Shown piece by piece: positions 44,857-52,013 of a stretch of DNA of 64,000 bases. Both the position numbers and the translations under genes were made by a program. The notes under the pieces were generated by a model. It did not search any database. It had not been told where the DNA came from and worked only from the letters and a program-made list of their open reading frames with translations. This stretch comes from an uncultured Prevotellaceae bacterium (lineage in GTDB: Bacteria; Bacteroidota; Bacteroidia; Bacteroidales; Bacteroidaceae): contig CACXIP010000013.1 in NCBI GenBank assembly GCA_902767775.1, forward strand, positions 1-64,000, in the 5' to 3' direction. The stretch's first letter is position 1. Each line of letters starts with the position of its first letter.

Positions 44857-45924
44857 TTAGTTATTGCTTTCAATAATCCACTCTTTGAAAAATGGGTCTT
44901 CCAATTCATATCGGTCGGAATAGATGACGTAGCCATCTTTTTGCAGACGCTTCAACGCACTGTAGATGGTGCTTGTACGATGTTCACCCGATTGTAGGGG
45001 CTTGTTTGACGCCAAGCGTTGTAGTATCCATTTGTTGGTACGTTTGAAGTTCATCCATAGACGCTCGTAGTCCAGGCCATGGGTTGTCACTATGTGCCCG
45101 ATGGCCGTCTTCACGGGGTCAGTGGTCTCTGGTTGCAGCATCCCGATTTGCCATACATTGGCGGCCAGCTGTTGGGAATAATAGGGATGGCAGTCAGTAT
45201 AGTTGAGAATGGTGTCAGCTATTTCAGCATGGCTCTCAGGATAGCACGCTGCAAAACGTTGCGACAGGTATTGGTGGAAATCTTCACGGGGCAGTTTCCC
45301 CAGGCGCATCATTTCACCAAAGTGGTAGAATGGTGATTTCTTGTTCTCGAAGATATCGGTCATCATGCTCTCCTGGCTACCGAGCAGAATGTAGTTGATG
45401 TGTTTCTGGTTCTGCATGATGGAACGTAGCTGCTTGTCGAATTTTGGAGCCAGGTCAATAATTTCCTGGAACTCGTCAAGCACCACGATGATCCGGTCTT
45501 GTTCCGAATGTGCATTCTCTATGAGGGTCAGCACGTCTTCGATTAGCATCGTTCCGTCAACCCCGGGTTGAAACGAGACATCCATTGAGCCTGTAAGGGG
45601 ATTTGTTGAAATCGTAGGTATCACTCGGAAATGGGTTATCAGATGCCGCACCCGTTCCAAGGGATGCAACTTGAAGAATTCCTTAAGCAATTTGGCTGAC
45701 AAATCGGAAACCGATGTCACCTGCTGCAAGTTCACGGTGATGTGTTTTCGACCGCTTTGTTTCATCGCTTTTGCCACCACGCTGCTCTTTCCGAAACGCC
45801 GGGGGCTGATCAATATCAGATGGTTTGCGCTTTTCACAAACTGCTCAATATAAGCGACCTCCATCACTCTGTCAGTGAAGAATTCCTCCTCTACTATAGT
45901 GCCGAATTTAAAGGGGTTTTCCAT
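44857..45924 (-). CDS. AAA ATPase (archaeal ATPase-like, winged-helix C-terminus)
   Basis: This 355-residue protein has the Walker A SPRRFGKSS at about 40-48, the Walker B IIVVLDEFQEI near 145-155 and LLGSQESMM as sensor 1. A winged-helix region at the C-terminus (TIYSALKRLQKDGYVIYSD) follows. It belongs to the family of ExeA/DUF-type ATPases common in Bacteroidota, without an established function. It shares the class but not close sequence with the ATPase at 1993-3309 and lacks its nuclease-like domain. A palindromic 15-bp tandem repeat precedes the ATG. Confidence 0.78.
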   Translation of the reverse strand: MENPFKFGTIVEEEFFTDRVMEVAYIEQFVKSANHLILISPRRFGKSSVVAKAMKQSGRKHITVNLQQVTSVSDLSAKLLKEFFKLHPLERVRHLITHFRVIPTISTNPLTGSMDVSFQPGVDGTMLIEDVLTLIENAHSEQDRIIVVLDEFQEIIDLAPKFDKQLRSIMQNQKHINYILLGSQESMMTDIFENKKSPFYHFGEMMRLGKLPREDFHQYLSQRFAACYPESHAEIADTILNYTDCHPYYSQQLAANVWQIGMLQPETTDPVKTAIGHIVTTHGLDYERLWMNFKRTNKWILQRLASNKPLQSGEHRTSTIYSALKRLQKDGYVIYSDRYELEDPFFKEWIIESNN

Positions 45925-45925
45925 A

Positions 45926-45955
45926 TTACGACTTTTTTCGTTACGACTTTTTTCG
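45926..45955 (-). promoter_or_regulatory. Two tandem 15-bp palindromic units before the ATPase start; candidate operator
   Basis: The plus-strand unit TTACGACTTTTTTCG is repeated exactly. Each reads ACGA-AAAAAG-TCGT on the minus strand, so it is an imperfect palindrome. They lie between the promoter and the ATG at 45924. Confidence 0.5.
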
Positions 45956-45964
45956 TAGTCACTG

Positions 45965-45996
45965 CAAAGATACTGTTTTTATTTGTTTCAGCCAAA
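45965..45996 (-). promoter_or_regulatory. Promoter of the 44857-45924 ATPase
   Basis: TTTG (45993-45996), 20 bases, TATCTTTG (45965-45972). Confidence 0.6.
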
Positions 45997-46142
45997 TTGT
46001 TTTGTACAATTTTGGGATGGGATGGCATATCTTTTTTTCCAGTTGTGAATTGGAATGCTGGAGTTCTTGTCAATCGCAATGATAAAGAGTAGGGGAGAGA
46101 GCTTTCGCCCCCTCCCCGTCAGGATGCCATAGTATTGGCGGA

Positions 46143-46226
46143 TTAGAACGGAGCGTCCGTCACGCGTTCCCATGTGGCCTTCTCCTCGCCGTTGATTTTG
46201 TCGTTCACTACTTCGTCCATGGACAT
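46143..46226 (-). pseudogene. Fragment of a lost gene (C-terminal 27 codons)
   Basis: The frame MSMDEVVNDKINGEEKATWE... ends VTDAPF and a stop, followed by a GC-rich hairpin (GGGGAG...CTCCCC, 46093-46118) that could be its terminator. Its upstream side is cut exactly at the edge of duplication copy B, so the 5' part was probably lost when that segment arrived. The parent family is not recognised. Confidence 0.35.
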
Positions 46227-46230
46227 GAAT

Positions 46231-46365
46231 TGGAATACTTGAAAGGAAAACATCAATCATAATTGAGAAGAAACAATCAATCTTAACGCAGAGATCAGGG
46301 TGTGTCAAAATGAAGTGCCCCCATCATTGTGTCGACATGGAGTTATTGATACAAAATCTTCGTGT
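46231..46365 (+). repeat. Segmental duplication, copy B (hairpin replaced)
   Basis: It matches 41850-41992 for about 65 bases at the left and about 46 bases at the right. The hairpin of copy A is replaced by 27 bases (CAGGGTGTGTCAAAATGAAG...), which resembles an insertion-sequence end. It leads into the GH51 promoter. Confidence 0.82.
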
Positions 46366-46370
46366 TTTGT

Positions 46371-46401
46371 TTTGCTTTTCGCCTACCTTGCATTATCTTT
46401 G
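46371..46401 (+). promoter_or_regulatory. Promoter of the GH51 gene
   Basis: TTTG (46371-46374), 19 bases, TATCTTTG (46394-46401). The spacer ends CTTGCAT, close to the CTTGCAC of the duplicated symporter promoter. Confidence 0.75.
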
Positions 46402-46446
46402 CAGACAAACAATCTATTTAATCACTTCAACCATTTCCAAGAACCT

Positions 46447-48450
46447 ATGAAAAAAACTATCACATTCATGATGATGTTGTGCTTGAGTGGCCTGACACTC
46501 CATGCTCAACAATTGACACTTCGGCTCGACAAGGCCGAGACAGAGGTGAGTCCGATGCTCTATGGACTGATGACCGAGGAAATCAACTACTCTTACGAAG
46601 GCGGACTATACACACAACTTGTTCCCAATCCATCGTTCACCGATATGTTCAATCCAAGAGGTGGACGACGTGGAGGGCGCCCCAATGCCAATGCACCACG
46701 TGTGACAGTGCGGCCAGACCGCTGGCAACTGTCTGACACGCTGAAAGTAAGGGTGCGGCAGAATCGCCAAGAGGGCATCAACGATGCCACCCCAACCTCA
46801 CTCATCGTGAACTTCGAACAGGCGGGACTTGCGATTGTCAGTGAAGGTTACTGGGGATTTCCCATCAGAAAGAGCACCACTTTCAAAGGCGCGCTGTATG
46901 TGAAGCAACCAACACCCCGAAATAACGAGGACACGGCTCCAACCTTTCTGAAATCACTGACCATCGCATTGAAGAGTGCCGACGGCAGCACCACTTATGC
47001 GGAGACAAAAGTGAGCGGCTTCACAAAGGAGTGGAAAAAGTTTGAGTATCAGTTGACCACATCGGCCACACAAACCGACACGAAGGATGCCCGGCTCTTC
47101 ATCATCGCCGACGAGGCGGGAAGCATTGAGATGACCCGTGTCACCCTTTTTGCACCCAGTTTCAAAGACCGCAAGAACGGCCTGCGCACCGACCTGATGG
47201 AGATGATGGCGGAAATGCGTCCTAAATTCCTGCGCTTCCCCGGCGGCAACTATCTGGAGGGCAACAACTTCGCCAACCGCTTCGACTGGAAGCAGACGAT
47301 AGGCAATCCCGATGAGCGCCCAGGCCATCAAAGTCCGTGGGGATACCGTTCATCCGACGGTCTTGGGCTGCTGGAATTCTTGCAGTGGGCAGAAGATGTG
47401 GGCGGTGAACCCGTGGTGGGTGTCTTTGCCGGATATGTGTTGAACGGCGACCATCTCGACGGTGAGTTTGTGAAACCCTTCATCCAAGATGCGTTGGACG
47501 AGATTGAGTATATCATGGGTGACGCTCAGACCACCAAATGGGGAGCCGTGCGTGCCCGTGACGGACATCCCGCTCCATTCCCGCTTCACTATGTGGAGAT
47601 TGGTAACGAGGACTTCTTCGACCGCAGCGGCAGTTATCCCAACCGTTTCAAGATGTTTTATGAAGCCATCAAGGCACGCTATCCCCAATTGCAAATCATC
47701 TCGACAGTAGGATATAACGCGCTGAAATCGAGAGCCATACCCAATCCTGTGGTGGATGTGATAGACGAGCATTACTATCGCAATGCTTTCGACATGTATC
47801 GCAATGCTTTCCAATATGACCGGTATGACCGTAATGGACCAAAGATATTCTGCGGAGAATGGGCTACCCGCGAAGGCGCTCCGACCACCAACATGAATGC
47901 GGCACTGGGCGATGCGGCATGGATGAGCTGCATGGAGCGCAATTCCGATATCTGCATCATGTCGTGCTACGCACCACTGTTTGTCAACGTGGAACAAGGT
48001 GCCATGCAATGGCCAAGCGACCTGATTGGTTATGACGTACTGAGCTCATATGGTTCGCCATCTTACTGGGCACAAGTGATGTTCTCGAAATACCTGGGCG
48101 ACCGCATCGTGCCCGTGGAGGCGACAGACATCCCCAAACAGGCGTTGGACCGCAACGACGAGGCGGACGCTGTATTCTATACAGCCACTACAGATGCCAA
48201 GACGGGCAAGATTTTCCTGAAACTGACCAACGCCGTGGGCAAGGCTCAAAAACTGAACATCAAGTTGGATGGTGTCAAAAAAGTAAAGTCAAAAGCCAAG
48301 AAGGTAGAGTTGAAGTCCGCTCACCCAGAAGACACCAATTCTATCGACAATCCACGCAACATTGTGCCGCAGGAATCCACACAGAAGGTAGGCAAGCAGT
48401 TCCCCATCACACTGGCTCCATACTCCATCACAGTGTTAGTGGTCAACTAA
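46447..48450 (+). CDS. Secreted alpha-L-arabinofuranosidase (GH51)
   Basis: The start is ATG 46447 (667 residues), with signal peptide TITFMMMLCLSGLTLHAQ. A carbohydrate-binding-like N-terminal domain precedes the TIM barrel. FLRFPGGNYLEGN, the acid/base glutamate in VEIGNEDFF and the nucleophile in KIFCGEWATREG are GH51 hallmarks. A beta-sandwich closes the C-terminus. It removes arabinose side chains from arabinoxylan or arabinan. Transcribed alone; the promoter lies at the edge of duplication copy B, so the gene may have gained it by that rearrangement. Confidence 0.92.
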   Translation: MKKTITFMMMLCLSGLTLHAQQLTLRLDKAETEVSPMLYGLMTEEINYSYEGGLYTQLVPNPSFTDMFNPRGGRRGGRPNANAPRVTVRPDRWQLSDTLKVRVRQNRQEGINDATPTSLIVNFEQAGLAIVSEGYWGFPIRKSTTFKGALYVKQPTPRNNEDTAPTFLKSLTIALKSADGSTTYAETKVSGFTKEWKKFEYQLTTSATQTDTKDARLFIIADEAGSIEMTRVTLFAPSFKDRKNGLRTDLMEMMAEMRPKFLRFPGGNYLEGNNFANRFDWKQTIGNPDERPGHQSPWGYRSSDGLGLLEFLQWAEDVGGEPVVGVFAGYVLNGDHLDGEFVKPFIQDALDEIEYIMGDAQTTKWGAVRARDGHPAPFPLHYVEIGNEDFFDRSGSYPNRFKMFYEAIKARYPQLQIISTVGYNALKSRAIPNPVVDVIDEHYYRNAFDMYRNAFQYDRYDRNGPKIFCGEWATREGAPTTNMNAALGDAAWMSCMERNSDICIMSCYAPLFVNVEQGAMQWPSDLIGYDVLSSYGSPSYWAQVMFSKYLGDRIVPVEATDIPKQALDRNDEADAVFYTATTDAKTGKIFLKLTNAVGKAQKLNIKLDGVKKVKSKAKKVELKSAHPEDTNSIDNPRNIVPQESTQKVGKQFPITLAPYSITVLVVN

Positions 48451-48529
48451 TTCATGGCACAGACTTGCTACTGCTATCTGCGCTAAAACCAAATAATCAG
48501 TGAACACTAATTATATTCTAATTTTGTAA

Positions 48530-49915
48530 TCAATTTTTATTTCTTACCTGTTTTTTGCCACCGATGATGAGGATACCCTTTGTGTCAGGAGAAACACGGC
48601 GGCCACTTAGGTCGTAAGTGCCGCTGTGGCGCGGACGGGCTGTTGTGGTGGTTGATTTGATGGATTCCAAATCATCAGTCGAGTGAATCTCAATTCCCGA
48701 GATGTCAACGTTGGCGTTGGGGTCTTGACGAGTGAAGACAATGTGGTATTCAGCCCAACCACCCTCTGTGTTGAAGACACAAGTCACATCGTTCATTGTT
48801 GGACTCACAGTAATCGTCTGGTCAAGCACTATGCTTTTGTCACCAGTAAGTTTTTGCAGTTTTACACCGATAGCTTGTTCATCTTGTGAGGTGGCATGAA
48901 AACGGATATAATACTCGCCCTCTTCCAATTGCAGTGAGTGGTAGATGTTCTTGTTGGATGAGGTCTTCTGTTCCGTGGCGTAAGAGGCGATGATATTGCC
49001 ACTGTTCATTTTCCAACCGTGGGAAGTAGGTTTGTAGCCCTCCTGCTCGATGTTGGGCCGCCATTTCAGTGTGGCGTCACATTCATCATCCAAGCGGTAC
49101 TGACTCATAAAATTCCACATTGTCAGGGCGGAGTTGCCGTCCTCGGTGGCATTGGTGTCCCCCTCATGTCCCATACCCGTCACCTCGTAGAGGATATAGG
49201 GAAAGGATCCCTCAGTAGCAGCATACACACTTTTCTTGCCCTTGGAAGTGACGTTCTCCACCTCCGGGACGGGGTTGCAGCCGTTGCGTGCAATGATGTT
49301 GTCGACGATGATGGGCAACTTCGAATAGAGCACGAGGTTGTCACTCTTGCCGTGAATATGGAGGAAGGGGAAGGGCTTGGCACTCGACTGATGGAGGTGC
49401 ATCGACTCGATGGGGAAACCGGCGATAGAGGCGAAGGCTGCGAAGACATCGCGCAGGGCACATGCTACGGTGTAGGTCATCATCCCGCCATTGGAGAAAC
49501 CGCAGCAATAGATGCGCTGGCGGTCGACCGTATAGCGTTTGTTCACGTCCTCGATGATGGCGAGGAAGAAGTCGGTGTCCTCGCTGGCCTGACCGGTGGC
49601 CTGCCAACCCGGTAAGCTCATGCCGAATTCAGGATAATAGACGTTGTTGCCTGAGGGATAGGCCACGATGAAGCCGTCCTTGTCTGCCAGGCTGTTGAAC
49701 TCGGGATGCCCCATATCACAGCTGCCGCCAGTGCCGTGGAGCGACAGCACCAAGGGTGCGCTCTCCGACACATTGTCGGGCACATAAAGTTTATAGGTGC
49801 GTTGTTTGCCGTTGATTTTGAGTTGGATTTTTCCGTTGTACTTGGAGGCAAAGGCGCTTGTGGCAAATACGAGACACAGCATGGTCATTGCCATTTTGAA
49901 TAGTTGATTTTTCAT
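48530..49915 (-). CDS. Secreted CE1/LpqC-type esterase with YDLSGR C-terminal motif
   Basis: This 461-residue protein has a signal peptide (MAMTMLCLVFATSAFA). An alpha/beta-hydrolase domain of the PHB depolymerase/feruloyl esterase type covers about 25-270: LVLSLHGTGGSCDMG (oxyanion), GFSNGGMMTY (nucleophile Ser about 144), HIHGKSDNLVLY and GMGHEGD. A beta-sandwich domain (about 290-420) follows. The end carries YDLSGRRV and ILIIGGKKQV, the same C-terminal motif as the 7495 protein. It probably acts on ester groups of plant cell-wall polysaccharide. Confidence 0.8.
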   Translation of the reverse strand: MKNQLFKMAMTMLCLVFATSAFASKYNGKIQLKINGKQRTYKLYVPDNVSESAPLVLSLHGTGGSCDMGHPEFNSLADKDGFIVAYPSGNNVYYPEFGMSLPGWQATGQASEDTDFFLAIIEDVNKRYTVDRQRIYCCGFSNGGMMTYTVACALRDVFAAFASIAGFPIESMHLHQSSAKPFPFLHIHGKSDNLVLYSKLPIIVDNIIARNGCNPVPEVENVTSKGKKSVYAATEGSFPYILYEVTGMGHEGDTNATEDGNSALTMWNFMSQYRLDDECDATLKWRPNIEQEGYKPTSHGWKMNSGNIIASYATEQKTSSNKNIYHSLQLEEGEYYIRFHATSQDEQAIGVKLQKLTGDKSIVLDQTITVSPTMNDVTCVFNTEGGWAEYHIVFTRQDPNANVDISGIEIHSTDDLESIKSTTTTARPRHSGTYDLSGRRVSPDTKGILIIGGKKQVRNKN

Positions 49916-49976
49916 GACTTTTAGGAGTTTTTGTGTTTCTGACCGTTAGTTAAATTCTTTGTTCCGTTTTCAGCCA

Positions 49977-50006
49977 CAAAAGTAACAAAAAAGATTAAAG
50001 CCGCAA
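49977..50006 (-). promoter_or_regulatory. Promoter of the CE1-type esterase
   Basis: TTG (50004-50006), 19 bases, TACTTTTG (49977-49984). Confidence 0.6.
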
Positions 50007-50183
50007 CAATTCACATGAAAAATCATTCAAGTATCTCTCTACTTAAGAAAGTTGAGGCGGACACGATACATCGCGTCCCTACCCATCCTGCTGATGCCAT
50101 TCCTCATGGGAAACTTTAGATAGTGATGTCGCCGAAAGCTGGGATTAGATTGAACTTGCGGTATAAAAGTTTTCCCCATTTTG
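50007..50183. other. Intergenic stretch between divergent genes
   Basis: Nothing is recognised beyond the two divergent promoters at its edges. A small palindrome, CGCGATGTATCG-like (about 50063-50077), is present. Confidence 0.35.
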
Positions 50184-50215
50184 TTTGGATATAAAAAAGG
50201 TTTGCACTAATTTTG
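50184..50215 (+). promoter_or_regulatory. Promoter of the flippase gene
   Basis: TTTG (50184-50187), 20 bases, TAATTTTG (50208-50215). Confidence 0.6.
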
Positions 50216-50265
50216 CTATTTCTTAGGCGACGATATCATAAATATTAATAGAATATTCATACACA

Positions 50266-51720
50266 ATGGCCAATCTGCAATCCCTTTTCAAGGACACCGC
50301 CATCTATGGACTCAGCAGCATCATAGGCAGGTTCCTGAACTATATGCTCGTGCCGCTCTACACCATCAAGATGTCGGCAGCGAGCGGAGAGTATAGCGTC
50401 ATCACCAACATCTATGCCTGGGTGGCACTTTTGCTGGTGTTGCTGACCTACGGCATGGAGACCACCTTTTTCCGCTATGCCAACAAACAGGGTGAGAACG
50501 CCGAGAAGGTCTATTCCACCACGCTGTGGACAGTAGGCACCACTTCGCTGCTGTTCATCGTGCTGTCGCTGCTGTTCATGCAGCCCATCGCCGACCTGCT
50601 CCACTACCACGACCATCCCGAATACGTCGGGGTCATGTTCACCTGCGTCGCCATCGATGCCTTCCAGTGCATCCCCTTCGCCTACCTGCGCTATCAGAAG
50701 AGACCCATCAAGTTTGCTGCCCTGAAACTGCTATTCATCTTCTTGAACATCGGTCTGAACTGCATCTACTACCTTGGAATGGACGGTCACGATGCCAAGA
50801 CAGCCCTCTTCATCAACCTCTTCTGCACAAGCATCATCACCTTCTTCTTCTGGAAGGAACTGCGAGGTTTCAAGCATGGTTTCAACTCAGGACTGCTCAA
50901 GCGTATGTTGTCATACAGCTGGCCCATCCTCATCCTCGGCATCGCCGGCGTACTCAACCAGACTGCCGACAAAATCCTGTTCCCCTATCTCTATAAGGCA
51001 GCAGACATGAAAGAGCAGTTGGCCATCTACGGCGCTGTGTTCAAAATCGCCATGATTATGGCGATGATTACACAGGCGTTCCGTTACGCCTACGAGCCCA
51101 TTGTTTTCGGCAAGGACAAAGACAAGGACTCCAAGGAATACTATGCGGCGGCAATGAAATTCTTCATCATCTTCACGCTGCTTGCCTTCCTCTGTGTGGT
51201 GGCATACATGGACATCATCAAACACCTCATCGGCAGCGACTACTGGGTGGGACTGCGCGTGGTGCCCATCGTCATGGCTGCCGAAATCATGATGGGCATC
51301 TACTTCAACCTCTCGTTCTGGTACAAGCTCATCGACAAGACCATCTGGGGAGCCATCTTCTCAGGCATCGGATGCGTGGTGCTCTTCGCCGTCAACATTC
51401 TCTTCGTGCCCCGCTACGGATACATCGCCTGCGCATGGGGCGGGTTTGCTGCATATGCCACCTCAATGGTGCTCTCCTACGTCGTGGGGCAGCGTTATTA
51501 CCCCATCAAATATCCTCTGGGCGATATCGCCTTATACGTAGGACTTACCATCATGGCTTTCGTAGTAATGGTCATCGTCAGGGGAAGCCTACCTCTCTGG
51601 TTGTCGCTCGTTGTCAACACGCTGTTCATTCTGCTTTTCATGGTAGTCGTCATCAAGCGCGACCTACCGCTTGCCAACATCCCCGTGATAGGAAAAAGGT
51701 TTAAAAAGATTAAAGATTAA
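50266..51720 (+). CDS. Polysaccharide flippase (MOP/Wzx-like)
   Basis: This 484-residue protein has about 12-14 hydrophobic helices. The N-terminus (LFKDTAIYGLSSIIGRFLNY) and FNLSFWYKLIDKT are typical of the Polysacc_synt/MATE-like lipopolysaccharide biosynthesis proteins of Bacteroidota. It should move lipid-linked oligosaccharide across the inner membrane. No glycosyltransferase cluster is adjacent, so it may be the housekeeping copy. Its last codons (KKIKD) are already part of an AGATTAA-type simple repeat. Confidence 0.85.
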   Translation: MANLQSLFKDTAIYGLSSIIGRFLNYMLVPLYTIKMSAASGEYSVITNIYAWVALLLVLLTYGMETTFFRYANKQGENAEKVYSTTLWTVGTTSLLFIVLSLLFMQPIADLLHYHDHPEYVGVMFTCVAIDAFQCIPFAYLRYQKRPIKFAALKLLFIFLNIGLNCIYYLGMDGHDAKTALFINLFCTSIITFFFWKELRGFKHGFNSGLLKRMLSYSWPILILGIAGVLNQTADKILFPYLYKAADMKEQLAIYGAVFKIAMIMAMITQAFRYAYEPIVFGKDKDKDSKEYYAAAMKFFIIFTLLAFLCVVAYMDIIKHLIGSDYWVGLRVVPIVMAAEIMMGIYFNLSFWYKLIDKTIWGAIFSGIGCVVLFAVNILFVPRYGYIACAWGGFAAYATSMVLSYVVGQRYYPIKYPLGDIALYVGLTIMAFVVMVIVRGSLPLWLSLVVNTLFILLFMVVVIKRDLPLANIPVIGKRFKKIKD

Positions 51721-51780
51721 AAATTAAAAATTAAAGATTAGGATTAAGAATTAAGAATTAAGGATTAAGAATTAAGAATT
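51706..51780 (+). repeat. GGATTAA/AGATTAAAA simple repeat
   Basis: About ten degenerate units (AAGATTAA, AAAATTAA, GGATTAAG, GAATTAAG). It begins inside the last codons of the flippase gene and ends at the dispersed block below. Confidence 0.85.
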
Positions 51781-51894
51781 ATGATTACATCTGCTTCTGA
51801 TAGCATATCTCCTTTATGTGTTCGGTATGTCGCTGTACTACAGCGACTCAGCCATGCAAAATCATATGTCTAAACTCCTAATCTCCTAAACTCC
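51776..51894 (+). repeat. Dispersed block shared with 61.3 kb
   Basis: ATTATGATTACATCTGCTTC and CAGCCATGCAAAATCATATG are shared with 61266-61360. Between them lie 41 bases unique to this copy, including the hairpin CGCTGTA/TACAGCG. It ends in the TCATATGTCTAAA head and AACTCCTAATCTCC words. Confidence 0.85.
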
Positions 51895-51896
51895 CC

Positions 51897-51984
51897 AAAC
51901 GACCAAACAACCAAACAACCAAACGACCAAACAACCAAACGACCAAACAACCAAACAACCAAACGACCAAACGACCAAACAACC
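51897..51984 (+). repeat. AAACnACC octamer array (11 copies)
   Basis: Eleven 8-bp units alternating AAACGACC and AAACAACC in an uneven order, directly upstream of the S46 peptidase gene. Confidence 0.92.
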
Positions 51985-52013
51985 ATAACTCTAAACTCCT
52001 AAAAAAGACAAAT

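Noticed and set aside
50015-50122. 34-codon frame in the flippase upstream region
   Set aside because: No hydrophobic segment, no A-rich start context and no homology; likely chance.
51897-51984. Origin-type iterons
   Set aside because: The octamers belong to the simple-repeat family seen at several sites; no replication gene or DnaA boxes are near.
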